DNA of 64,000 nt from Rhodobacter sp. (GTDB lineage Bacteria > Pseudomonadota > Alphaproteobacteria > Rhodobacterales > Rhodobacteraceae), in the NCBI GenBank assembly GCA_020637555.1, contig JACKKF010000008.1:35675-99674 (forward strand), written 5' to 3'. Positions 53,650 to 62,117 of this stretch are shown in pieces. The position numbers and the translations under genes are program-made. Below the pieces are notes generated by a model. The model was not told where the DNA came from. It saw only the letters and a program-made list of their open reading frames with translations, and did no database searches. Each line of letters opens with the position of its first letter. The stretch's first letter is position 1.

Positions 53650-55416
53650 TCACCCCGCAAAACACTGCCGCGCAAAGGCGGCGACCTCGGCCAGCACCCG
53701 CTGGGGCTGGCTGTAGAACAGCAACTGGCCCTCGCCGTCGACTTCGATCAACCGGGCGCGCGGCCAGGCCTGTGCGAACTGCCGGACACTCTCGACGCTG
53801 ACCACAGGGTCGGCCGTGCCGTGGATCAGGCGCATCGGATACTCTGCCGTCGCCATCAGCGCGGTCCAGTCGCGTGTCACATGCCAGGCATCCACGCGGA
53901 ACGCCTGCTGGCCCTGCGCGACGGTGTAGCGGTAGCCGTCGGTGATCCGCCCCACCAGCCCCAGCCGGTCGGCGACCGCGCGGTCCTGGCTGCCCTCGGG
54001 ATAGAGCGGGGTCATGAACCGCTCGGCGTTGTGGCTGTCGATCTGCGCGATGCCGGCGCGCAGCACCGCCGGCAGAAGCGCGGGCGCGAAACGCGCCGTC
54101 AACGCCACCGCCCGCTGCCGCGGTGTCATCGAGGCGAACTGTTCGATTGTCTTGATCGGCACGCAGCCGGCCACGCCGACCATCCCGGCGATCAGCGTCC
54201 CCAACCGCGCCGCGGCGGCATGGGCATAGACGGTCCCGGCCATATGCCCCAGCGTGATCGCCCGGCGGATCCCCAGATGCCCCAGCACCACCCCCAGGTC
54301 GCGCGCAAAGATGTCCGGCGCCTCGCGCACGCGCGGATCGCCATAGGACCGGCCGAAATTCGCCCGCTCCGGCGCGATCAGCCGGATCCCCTCGCGCATC
54401 AGGTGCGGTTCGATCCCCTGCAAGGCACCATGACCTTCAAGCATGCCATGCACGAAGACCACGGGAAGGCCATCCTCGGGGCCCAGCAACGTGACCGGCA
54501 TCCCGCGGCCGTCGCCGACATCGACGGTGATCTCGGTCCCGGCGTGGACCGCACCCTCGGTTCGTGGGGCCGAATCGGGGCCGTGCAGCATGAGAACCGC
54601 GATCAGCCGCATCAATTCGGTCTGTCCCGCGGTCCGGGTCTTGGCAAAGACGGATTTGGCCTGCGCGCGCAGGGTGTTCAGCGACCGTCCGGTTCGCTCG
54701 GCAATCGCGGGCAGGTCGCCGCCCCGGGTCAGTTCGTGCACCAGATCGGATTCCCGCGGGGTCAGGCGGAAACTCTCGACCAGCAGCGCCGTCAGCGCCG
54801 GCGTCCAGCCGATCATCATGGGGCGCAGCTCGGCGACAAAGCCATTGCCTGCCGGATCGCGCGCGGTGACCAGCGCCATCAAGCCGCCCCCCGGCAGGTC
54901 CGATCGGGATCCGCCCGGGACCTCGGCGAGGGACAGGACCGCGAACCGCCCCGACGCCGGCGCCCGCGCAAGAGACGTCAGGAAGGCGTTGAGCCGCGTG
55001 GCCGAATCCGGTTCGAGCGCCGCGCGAATACCTTCAAGCGACAGGGGCGCCGCGCCGAACAGCGACGCGGCATCCGGTCCTGCATGCAGCACGGTGCCAG
55101 ACCGATCCAGCCGGACCAGCGGCGCCTCGGCCAGGGGTGCCCCGGACAGCACCGGTTCCCCGCGTCCCATGCGCTCGAACAGGCCCAGCGCGCGGCGGAA
55201 ATGGGTTTCGATCACCGGATCCTCGACATGCCGCGACGCCTGCCCCTCGGTCACATGCAATTCGCCGAGACGCCGCGCAGCCTGGTCGACGTAGTCGCCC
55301 CAGTCCGACATGAAGCTGTCGAAATGTTCGGGCCGCAGCACCACTTCATAGATGCTGCCGATCAGGCGCGCCCGTTCGGGGGCCAGGGCCTCGTCAGGAT
55401 CGATCGCGTCGGTCAT
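53650..55416 (-). CDS. LuxR-type regulator fused to a degenerate alpha/beta hydrolase, 588 aa
   Basis: N-terminal PAS-like region (about 20-200), a LuxR helix-turn-helix at about 215-275 (RLTPRESDLVHELTRGGDL, then NTLRAQAKSVFAKTRTAGQ), and an alpha/beta-hydrolase fold at about 305-585. The nucleophile elbow reads LGHMAGT, with Met392 where Ser is expected (codon at 54241-54243), and the catalytic His position in the GxGH loop is Gln564 (VDGEGQLLFY). Asp536 (GTADPVV) is kept. This domain therefore probably binds a ligand without hydrolysing it. The ATG at 55416 has GGTGAGG upstream; a TTG at 55434 is an alternative. Confidence 0.85.
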   Translation of the reverse strand: MTDAIDPDEALAPERARLIGSIYEVVLRPEHFDSFMSDWGDYVDQAARRLGELHVTEGQASRHVEDPVIETHFRRALGLFERMGRGEPVLSGAPLAEAPLVRLDRSGTVLHAGPDAASLFGAAPLSLEGIRAALEPDSATRLNAFLTSLARAPASGRFAVLSLAEVPGGSRSDLPGGGLMALVTARDPAGNGFVAELRPMMIGWTPALTALLVESFRLTPRESDLVHELTRGGDLPAIAERTGRSLNTLRAQAKSVFAKTRTAGQTELMRLIAVLMLHGPDSAPRTEGAVHAGTEITVDVGDGRGMPVTLLGPEDGLPVVFVHGMLEGHGALQGIEPHLMREGIRLIAPERANFGRSYGDPRVREAPDIFARDLGVVLGHLGIRRAITLGHMAGTVYAHAAAARLGTLIAGMVGVAGCVPIKTIEQFASMTPRQRAVALTARFAPALLPAVLRAGIAQIDSHNAERFMTPLYPEGSQDRAVADRLGLVGRITDGYRYTVAQGQQAFRVDAWHVTRDWTALMATAEYPMRLIHGTADPVVSVESVRQFAQAWPRARLIEVDGEGQLLFYSQPQRVLAEVAAFARQCFAG

Positions 55417-55481
55417 CGCCTCACCAGGTTGCAAAAGCCGCGGCAGTTTGCCTCACATTTTGCGCTTTGGCGAGGGATTTA

Positions 55482-55493
55482 ACCCAAATGGGT
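55482..55493. promoter_or_regulatory. ACCCAAATGGGT palindrome, candidate operator
   Basis: A perfect ACCCA-AA-TGGGT palindrome lies about 66 bp upstream of the regulator start and 86 bp upstream of the small ORF. Its central 10 bp are the reverse complement of the palindrome at 10123-10132 near the second regulator of this type. Confidence 0.45.
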
Positions 55494-55578
55494 GAAGCCC
55501 CGGAGCGCGAATCCCTTCATTCTGGTGCTATTCAAGTAACCTTCTGTTTTCAGGAAGTCTTTACCGGCGGGTGGCGTC

Positions 55579-55671
55579 ATGATCGCCAGCGAGCTGTCGC
55601 CATTGGGGGGGGCCAACACCAAGACCCCGGCCTGTGGCGGGAGTGATTTCATCGGTGGACGCGCGTCCTAG
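55579..55671 (+). CDS. Possible 30-residue peptide gene
   Basis: The ORF encodes a 30-aa peptide starting MIASELSPLGG and ending GGSDFIGGRAS, with a single Cys in the middle (TPACGG). The frame is open only from a stop near 55537, so it cannot be part of a longer known gene. A weak GGGTGG lies 4 bp before the ATG, and a strong terminator follows 52 bp after the stop. It lies divergent to the LuxR-hydrolase regulator, within a 400-bp gap. It could be a real small gene or chance; there is no family I recognise. Confidence 0.35.
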   Translation: MIASELSPLGGANTKTPACGGSDFIGGRAS

Positions 55672-55723
55672 CGCCGAAGCCCGCCGGCCTTTCCGTCCGG
55701 GCACACCAGCCGGACACCTCAGG

Positions 55724-55760
55724 GGCCGGGCCGCGATCTGACCGCGCGCCCGGCCTTTCT
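55724..55760 (+). terminator. Intrinsic terminator after the small ORF
   Basis: A 12-bp stem with one bulge (GGCCGGGC at 55724-55731 with 55748-55755; CGCG pairs inside) is followed by TTTCTT. A second hairpin (55695-55700 with 55710-55715) precedes it. This marks the end of a short forward transcript before the ggt start at 55834. Confidence 0.6.
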
Positions 55761-55833
55761 TCCGCCAGCCGATACCCCCTTCCCTTTCCGCGCGCCCCCG
55801 ACCTATCCTGCGCCGCAAAGCCAGGAGAACCCG

Positions 55834-57417
55834 ATGCGCGATTTCCAGAAGCCCGGCCGGTCGGCCGTCTATGCGGACAACGGCATGGTGGCGACCTCGC
55901 ACCCGTTGGCGGCGCAAACCGCGATCCGGCTGCTGCAGGACGGTGGCAATGCGGTGGACGCGGCCATCGGCGCGGCGGTGCTGCTCGGTCTGTGCGAGCC
56001 GCAGATGACCGGGCTGGGCGGGGACCTCTTCGCGCTGATCAAACCGGCCGGCGATGACCGCATCGTCGCGCTCAACGGGTCGGGTCGCGCGCCCGCGGGC
56101 CTGGACGTTGCCGCGATGCGCGCAAGCGGCAGCACCGTGCCCCCCTATGGCGTCGAGGCCGTGACGCTGCCCGGCGCGGTCGATGCCTTCTGCCGGCTGA
56201 ATGCCGACTGGGGCCTGCTGGATCTCGCGCAGACCCTCGCGCCGGCCATCCGGTATTTCGAAACCGGCATTCCGGTGGCGCCCCGCGTCGCCCGCGACTG
56301 GGCCGAAGCCGGGCATCTTCAGGGCGAGGCCCTGCGCCATTTCCTGCCGGGCGGCACGGCACCCCGGGCGGGTGACCGCTTTGCGTTGCCCGGCCAGGCC
56401 GAGGTGCTGCGCCGCATCGCGCGCGAAGGGCGCGCCGGCTTTTACGAGGGCGAGGTGGCCGAGGACATGGTCGCGTCGCTCAACGCCCTGGGCGGGGCGC
56501 ATACGCTCGACGATTTCGCGGCCGTGTCCTGCGCCTATACCGACCCGGTGAGCGGGCTCTATCGCGGGCACGAACTGATCGAACACGCCCCCAACGGCCA
56601 GGGCGCCACCGCGATCCTCTTGCTCAACATCCTGTCGCATTTCGACCTGGGCCGGATGGATCCGTTCGGCGCCGAACGCACCCACCTCGAGGCCGAGGCA
56701 ACCCGCCTCGCCTATGACGCGCGCAACCGCTTTCTCGCCGACGCCGACCACGTCACCCGGCTGGGGCACATGCTGGCACCCGAAACCGCCGCGCGGCTCG
56801 CGGGGCTGATCGACATGGACCAGGCCCTGGCCCAGGTGCAGCCGCTCGGCGAACAGGTGCACAAGGACACGATCTACATCACCGTCGTGGACCGTGATCG
56901 CATGGCGGTGTCGCTGATCTATTCCGTGTTTCACAGCTTTGGCTCGGGGCTTGCGTCGGCGCGTTTCGGCATCAACTTCCAGAACCGCGGCGCCGGGTTC
57001 ACGCTGGAACCCGGCCACCCGAACGAGGCCGCGGGCGGCAAGCGGCCGATGCACACGATCATTCCCGGCATGCTGCGCCACGAGGGCCGCCTGACGATGC
57101 CCTTCGGGGTGATGGGCGGCGCCTATCAACCCTGCGGCCACGCACGGCTGGTCTCGAACCTGGTGGATTTCGGGCTGGACCCGCAGTCGGCCATCGACGC
57201 GCCGCGCGCCTTTGCCGGGCTGTTTTCCGGCCAGGACGGGCTGGCCCTGGAAACCGGCTATGACAGCGGAACCTTCGCGGCGCTCGCGGCCAAGGGCCAC
57301 CGGATGCGCTGGTCACAAGAACCCCTGGGCGGCGCGCAGGCCATCACGCTGGACCCGCGCGGCGTCCTGATCGGCGCCTCGGACCCCCGCAAGGACGGCT
57401 GCGCCCTCGGATACTGA
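55834..57417 (+). CDS. Gamma-glutamyltransferase family protein, 527 aa
   Basis: An Ntn-hydrolase of the GGT family. The N-terminus (MVATSHPLAAQTAIRLLQDGGNAVDAAIGA) and the catalytic Thr at the small-subunit start (DTIYITVVDRDRMAVSLIYS) are visible, and the GMLRHEGRLTMPFGVMGG region follows. It cleaves gamma-glutamyl bonds after self-processing. No signal peptide is seen, so this group is probably cytoplasmic. An AGGAGA ribosome site precedes the ATG. Confidence 0.9.
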   Translation: MRDFQKPGRSAVYADNGMVATSHPLAAQTAIRLLQDGGNAVDAAIGAAVLLGLCEPQMTGLGGDLFALIKPAGDDRIVALNGSGRAPAGLDVAAMRASGSTVPPYGVEAVTLPGAVDAFCRLNADWGLLDLAQTLAPAIRYFETGIPVAPRVARDWAEAGHLQGEALRHFLPGGTAPRAGDRFALPGQAEVLRRIAREGRAGFYEGEVAEDMVASLNALGGAHTLDDFAAVSCAYTDPVSGLYRGHELIEHAPNGQGATAILLLNILSHFDLGRMDPFGAERTHLEAEATRLAYDARNRFLADADHVTRLGHMLAPETAARLAGLIDMDQALAQVQPLGEQVHKDTIYITVVDRDRMAVSLIYSVFHSFGSGLASARFGINFQNRGAGFTLEPGHPNEAAGGKRPMHTIIPGMLRHEGRLTMPFGVMGGAYQPCGHARLVSNLVDFGLDPQSAIDAPRAFAGLFSGQDGLALETGYDSGTFAALAAKGHRMRWSQEPLGGAQAITLDPRGVLIGASDPRKDGCALGY

Positions 57418-57426
57418 GCCCGCGCC

Positions 57427-57513
57427 CTCTTTGTGCCGGAAATATCCTCGGGGGTTTCTCAAGGGGGTGGAAAACCCCCTTGAGGCGGGGGTGCGGGGGC
57501 GGCAGCCCCCGCC
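57427..57513 (+). repeat. Intergenic repeat copy 6 (after the GGT-family gene)
   Basis: The head lies at 57427-57454 (CTCTTTGTGCCGGAAATATC, then CTCGGGG). Next is a perfect 10-bp hairpin (57458-57467 with 57475-57484) with loop TGGAAAA, and then a G/C hairpin to 57513. The element is the same as copy 5 in layout. Confidence 0.85.
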
Positions 57514-57558
57514 GCTGCCTAACGCTGCCCCTGCCTCACGCCGCCCCTGGCCCACCCC

Positions 57559-58674
57559 TCAGCGCAGCGCCTCGTCCAGAAGCGACGCCAGGGCCGCGCG
57601 CGGCACGTCCGAGGTGACGAAACTCTCGCCCAGGCCGCGCGCCAGGATGAACCGCATCCGGCCGTCCTGAACCTTCTTGTCCTGCGCCATCAGCGCGATC
57701 AGCCCGTCGCGCCCCGGAAGATCGCCGGGAATATCGCCGAGCCGCCGCTTCATGCCCATCGCCGCCAGATGCGCGGCGACCCGTTCGGGCGCCTCCTGCG
57801 AACACAGGCCAAGCCGCGCGGACAGATCGAACGCCAGCAAGCAGCCGATCGCGACACCCTCGCCATGCAGCAGGCGGTCGGAATAGCCCGTCGCCGCCTC
57901 GAGCGCATGGCCAAAGGTATGACCCAGGTTCAGAAGGGCGCGCTCGCCCTGCTCGGTCTCGTCGCGTTCCACGATGCCGGCCTTCATCGCGACCGCATGG
58001 CGGACCGCCTCCTGCCGCAAGGCGCGGTCACCCCGCGCCAGCGCCGGGCCATTCACCTCGAGCCATTCGAAAAACCGCGCGTCGCCGAGCAGCCCGTATT
58101 TCACCACCTCGCCGTAGCCCGCCAGAAAATCGCGGCCCGGCAAGGTGTCCAGCACGCCGATATCGGCCAGCACCAGGCTGGGCTGGTGGAACGCGCCGAC
58201 CAGGTTCTTGCCTTGCCGCGTGTTGATCCCCGTCTTGCCGCCCACGGAACTGTCCACCTGCGCCAGCAGGCTGGTCGGGATCTGAACGAAGCGCACCCCG
58301 CGCCGCATCACCGCCGCCGCGAAACCGACGAGATCGCCGATCACCCCGCCCCCCAGGGCGACGACCAGATCGCCGCGCTCGACCTTCTGGTCCAGCAGCC
58401 ATTCCACCGTGCGCTCGAACTGTGGCCAGCTCTTGGTTCCCTCGCCCGGTGGCAGCACCAGCGCCTCCGAGGGGATCCCCTCCGCCTGCAGCGCCGCGCG
58501 CAGGGGCGCCAGATGCAGCGCCGCGACCGTTTCCTCGGTGACGATGGCCACCCGCTTGCGACGCAGCAGCGGGGCGATCTCGACCCCCGCGCGCGCGATC
58601 AGGCCCTGCCCCACGCGCACCTCATAGGACCGATCGCCCAGGTTCACGGGAACGGTGTCGATGGTCTCACGCAT
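57559..58674 (-). CDS. aroB: 3-dehydroquinate synthase
   Basis: A 371-aa DHQ synthase (DAHP to dehydroquinate, NAD and metal dependent). Visible are the NAD site GGGVIGDLVGFAAA, the SSVGGKTGIN segment, and the metal-ligand pair in LLNLGHTFGHALEAA and LHGEGVAIG. It lies 14 bp after aroK on the same strand, forming an aroKB operon. Confidence 0.97.
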   Translation of the reverse strand: MRETIDTVPVNLGDRSYEVRVGQGLIARAGVEIAPLLRRKRVAIVTEETVAALHLAPLRAALQAEGIPSEALVLPPGEGTKSWPQFERTVEWLLDQKVERGDLVVALGGGVIGDLVGFAAAVMRRGVRFVQIPTSLLAQVDSSVGGKTGINTRQGKNLVGAFHQPSLVLADIGVLDTLPGRDFLAGYGEVVKYGLLGDARFFEWLEVNGPALARGDRALRQEAVRHAVAMKAGIVERDETEQGERALLNLGHTFGHALEAATGYSDRLLHGEGVAIGCLLAFDLSARLGLCSQEAPERVAAHLAAMGMKRRLGDIPGDLPGRDGLIALMAQDKKVQDGRMRFILARGLGESFVTSDVPRAALASLLDEALR

Positions 58675-58688
58675 GCGGGTCTCCAGCG

Positions 58689-59228
58689 TCAGCTCAGCAC
58701 ATCGGCCCGCGAGGCCAAAGCCTCGACTACCTTTTGCGCTGTTGTTTCAATGGCGTAGTCGGCGGTGGTCTGAACCGTCAGATCGGCTTGCGCATAGGCG
58801 GGCTCGCGCGCCTGCATCAGTTCGGCCAGCGTGCGCCGCGGGTCCGGCGTGCGCAGCAGGGGGCGCGAATCCTTGCGTCGCACCCGTTGCCACAGGGTTT
58901 CCAGATCGGCCTTCAGCCAGACCGAGGCCCCGTCGCGCGAGATCCGTTCGCGGGTGTCCGCCCTCAGGAACGCCCCGCCCCCCACGGAAAGCACGCAGGG
59001 CGAGCCGTCCAGCAGACGGGCGATCACCTGGGCTTCCTTGTCGCGAAAGAACGCCTCGCCGTCGCGGGCAAAGATCTCGGCGATGGTGGCATTCGCGGCC
59101 CGCTCGATCTCGGCGTCGGAATCGAGGAACGGCACCCCCAACTCGGCGGCCAGCGCCTTGCCGACCGCCGATTTGCCGGCGCCCATCATTCCCACCATCA
59201 CAACGGTCTTTTTCAGCGTCGCAGCCAT
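58689..59228 (-). CDS. aroK: Shikimate kinase
   Basis: A 179-aa shikimate kinase: P-loop GMMGAGKSAVG, substrate Asp and Arg in FLDSDAEIE and FFRDKE, VGGGAFL, and the lid RPLLRT. I start it at the ATG at 59228, which has GAGG just upstream; an ATG at 59249 has no ribosome site. aroB follows. Confidence 0.95.
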   Translation of the reverse strand: MAATLKKTVVMVGMMGAGKSAVGKALAAELGVPFLDSDAEIERAANATIAEIFARDGEAFFRDKEAQVIARLLDGSPCVLSVGGGAFLRADTRERISRDGASVWLKADLETLWQRVRRKDSRPLLRTPDPRRTLAELMQAREPAYAQADLTVQTTADYAIETTAQKVVEALASRADVLS

Positions 59229-59377
59229 GACCTCGTCCCGGACCCGCATCACAAGCGGGCGATTTTTCGCTTTGTGCCCCTGAATGGCGTGATCTCGCGC
59301 CGAGTTCCAGTTATAAAACGCGGGAACGGGCGGCGTGCATGCCCGAACGAGGACCAGCAGCGAAGGAATCAGCCCCC

Positions 59378-59542
59378 ATGTCCCGATACGACGACGGCCC
59401 CGGAGTAATCGGCTACCTGCTGCGCCTGGTGCTGATCCTGGTGCTGCTGGGCGGCGTGGGTTTCCTGGCGTTCGCTTATTTCGGCGACCTCAGCCGTCAG
59501 CCCGAACCGCGCAGCCTGCCGGTCGAATTGCCACAGGATTGA
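59378..59542 (+). CDS. Small single-helix membrane protein, 54 aa
   Basis: One membrane helix (GYLLRLVLILVLLGGVGFLAFAYFG region), a short N-terminus and a Pro-rich outer end. I do not recognise a family; similar short proteins next to the following large gene occur in related genomes. It is likely to be transcribed with the 527-aa gene and xerD. Confidence 0.65.
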   Translation: MSRYDDGPGVIGYLLRLVLILVLLGGVGFLAFAYFGDLSRQPEPRSLPVELPQD

Positions 59543-59547
59543 GGGCC

Positions 59548-61131
59548 ATGGTCCGCCGCAGCCTCCTGGCCGAATCGGTTCGCGCCCTGGCGACAGTGGC
59601 GATGCTGTGCCCGGCGGGCGCGGCGCAGGGGCAAAGCGGCTCGCCGCTGTCCGCCATCGACTGGCTGCGCCAGACGGGCACCGCGCCCCAGCCGGGCGCC
59701 TATCCCGTCACCCCGCCCAGCACCGGCGGAGACACCGGCGCGATCTCGGTGCGGGCGCTGGATGCGCTGCGTCCCGAGGCGGTCGGCCTGTATCCCGCGG
59801 CACGCGTGGGCCTGCCCGAGGGACTCTGGGGCCCGACCGCCGCAGGCACGCTGGCCGACCTGATCCTGGACCTTCCGGCCGACATGCTGCCGGCGCTGCG
59901 CGATCTCAGCCTGCGCCTGTTGCTGGCCGAATTCAACGCGCCGCTGCCGACGTCGGGCGCGGCCAGTGCGTCGCCGGATTTCCTGTTGGCACGCATCGAC
60001 AAGCTGGTCGAATTCGGCGCGCTGGATCAGGCGGCGGCGCTGCTCGACACGCTGGATTCGCGCGAACCCGTTCTCAGGCTCAGGCGCTTCGACATCGGCC
60101 TGCTGCTGGGCGACGAACACGCCGCCTGCCCGCCCGTCCTGCGCGCGGACCCGCCCATCGGCGACGATGCGGCCCTGGTCTTCTGCCTGTCGCGGGCGGG
60201 TGAGTGGGACACCGCCGATGCGCGCCTGTCGGCCGCCATCGAAGCCGGGCGCATCGACCCCTATCTGGCCGATCTGCTGGCGCAATTCATCAACGACGAG
60301 GAAAGCCTGCCCGGCGCCGTCACCCTGTTGCCGCCGCCTGCCGGCACCCCCGACCCGCTGACCTGGCGCCTGCGCGAGGCGACCGGCGACGCGATCCCCA
60401 CGCTGGGATTGCCGGTTGCCTATGCCCATGCCGATCTGCGCGGCACGATCGGCTGGCGCGCCCAGATCGAAAGTGCCGAGCGGCTCGTGCGCGCCGGGGC
60501 GCTGTCGCCGAACCGGCTGCTGGGGCTTTACACCGAACGGCGCGCCGCCGCCTCGGGCGGTATCTGGGAGCGCGTGAGCGCGGTGCAGGCGCTGGACGCG
60601 GCCGTCCGGGCGAATGACGCGGATGCCGCAAGCCGCGCGCTGGTCGCCGCCTGGCCGCTGATCCAGGCCGGCGAGCTGGAGGTGGCCGCCGCGGATCTGT
60701 TCGGGCGGGCGCTGACGCAGATGCCCCTGGCCCCCGATGCCCGGCGCATCGCGTTTCGCATGGGGCTGCTGACCAACGACTATGAATTGGTGGCGCTGGG
60801 TCTGGACCCCGCCGGTGCGAACCCCGAGGATGCCTTTCTTGCCGCCATAGCGCGCGGCAATGACCCGGCCCAGGCCGGCGAGATGCCCGGCGAACTGGCC
60901 GAGGCTGCCGCGCTGGCCTTTGGCCCCGAACCGCCCTTGCCCGAGGGGTTGGCCGACCGGCTGTCGCAGGGCCGCCTGGGCGAGGAGATCCTGCGCACCC
61001 TGGCCGATCTGGGCGGGCCCGGCGATCCGCGTCTGTTGGCGCAGGGCCTGGCCGCGCTCAGGGCGATGGGGCTCGAGGATTCGGCACGCCAGGTCGCCTT
61101 GCAAAGCCTGCTGCTGGAACGGCGGGGCTGA
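59548..61131 (+). CDS. Exported hypothetical protein, 527 aa
   Basis: An N-terminal signal-like segment (LATVAMLCPAGAAQGQ) is followed by a mainly helical body with Leu- and Ala-rich repeats, similar to TPR/HEAT-like arrays, but no catalytic motif. I do not recognise a family. It begins 5 bp after the small membrane gene and ends by overlapping the xerD start by one base, which suggests translational coupling. Confidence 0.7.
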   Translation: MVRRSLLAESVRALATVAMLCPAGAAQGQSGSPLSAIDWLRQTGTAPQPGAYPVTPPSTGGDTGAISVRALDALRPEAVGLYPAARVGLPEGLWGPTAAGTLADLILDLPADMLPALRDLSLRLLLAEFNAPLPTSGAASASPDFLLARIDKLVEFGALDQAAALLDTLDSREPVLRLRRFDIGLLLGDEHAACPPVLRADPPIGDDAALVFCLSRAGEWDTADARLSAAIEAGRIDPYLADLLAQFINDEESLPGAVTLLPPPAGTPDPLTWRLREATGDAIPTLGLPVAYAHADLRGTIGWRAQIESAERLVRAGALSPNRLLGLYTERRAAASGGIWERVSAVQALDAAVRANDADAASRALVAAWPLIQAGELEVAAADLFGRALTQMPLAPDARRIAFRMGLLTNDYELVALGLDPAGANPEDAFLAAIARGNDPAQAGEMPGELAEAAALAFGPEPPLPEGLADRLSQGRLGEEILRTLADLGGPGDPRLLAQGLAALRAMGLEDSARQVALQSLLLERRG

Positions 61132-62117
61132 TGGCCCGGTCGGGCGACGGACCCCGGATTTCCGCCTTTCTCGAGGCGATCGCCGCGGAAAAGGGGGCTG
61201 CGCGAAACACCCTGCTGGCCTATGGGCGCGATCTGGCCCATGCCTCGGAATGGATGGGCAGTCACGGCACCACGCTGGAAAGCGCGACCCAGGACGATAT
61301 CGAATCCTACCTCGTCGCCCTCGACACCGAAGGCATGGCGCGCACCACCCGGGCGCGCCGGCTCTCGTCGCTCAAGCAGTTCTACCGGTTTGCCCATGAC
61401 GAGGGCCTGCGCCCGGACAACCCGGCGCTGCGCATCGACGGGCCGGGCCGCGCGCGCCGCCTGCCGGGCACCCTGAGCGAGGACGAGGTCGCCCGCCTGC
61501 TGGACTGCGCGCGCAACCACGGGGCCGATCCGGCGACCCGCGCCCGCAATGCCTGCCTGTTCGAACTGCTCTATGCCGCCGGGCTCAGGGTCAGCGAACT
61601 GGTCAGCCTGCCCCACGCCGCCCTGCGCGGCGCGCCCGAGATGCTGATGGTGCGCGGCAAGGGCGGCAAGGACCGCCTGGTGCCCCTGTCCGATCCCGCG
61701 CGCACCGCCGTCGCCGTCTGGCTGACCCACCGCGACACCGCCGAGGCCGAGGGCCGCGCCAGGGGCCGCCCCGCGTCGAAATTCCTGTTCCCCGCGCGCG
61801 GGGCCGAGGGGCACATGACGCGCGTGCGCTTTCACGGCCTGGTCAAGGAGGTCGCGGCCCGCGCCGGCCTGGATCCCGACCGGGTCAGCCCGCATGTGCT
61901 GCGCCATGCCTTCGCCACGCATCTGCTGGCCGGTGGCGCCGATCTGCGCGTGATCCAGACCCTGCTGGGCCATGCCGATCTGGGCACGACCGAGATCTAC
62001 ACCCATGTGCTGGACGACCGGCTGCGGGCGCTGGTCATGGATCACCACCCGCTGTCGCGCGACCACGAGACGCCTAGGAATGTTCCTCGGCCGCGGTCGC
62101 CGCAAGAGCCTGGTTGA
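61131..62117 (+). CDS. xerD: Tyrosine recombinase XerD
   Basis: A 328-aa XerC/D-type recombinase. Catalytic residues are visible: Arg in AAGLRVSELVSL, Lys in RGKGGKDRLVPL, HxxR in HVLRHAFATHLL, His in LLGHADLGTTEIYTHV and the Tyr in that last motif. With XerC it resolves chromosome dimers at dif. It could also be called xerC from sequence alone; the neighbourhood (aroK, aroB) supports xerD. Its last 44 bp overlap the convergent ClC gene. Confidence 0.9.
   Translation: MARSGDGPRISAFLEAIAAEKGAARNTLLAYGRDLAHASEWMGSHGTTLESATQDDIESYLVALDTEGMARTTRARRLSSLKQFYRFAHDEGLRPDNPALRIDGPGRARRLPGTLSEDEVARLLDCARNHGADPATRARNACLFELLYAAGLRVSELVSLPHAALRGAPEMLMVRGKGGKDRLVPLSDPARTAVAVWLTHRDTAEAEGRARGRPASKFLFPARGAEGHMTRVRFHGLVKEVAARAGLDPDRVSPHVLRHAFATHLLAGGADLRVIQTLLGHADLGTTEIYTHVLDDRLRALVMDHHPLSRDHETPRNVPRPRSPQEPG

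Noticed and set aside
57427..57480. Short 'proteins' beginning MCRKYPRG at several repeat copies
   Set aside because: They are translations of the intergenic repeat, recur at each copy, and have no ribosome sites.
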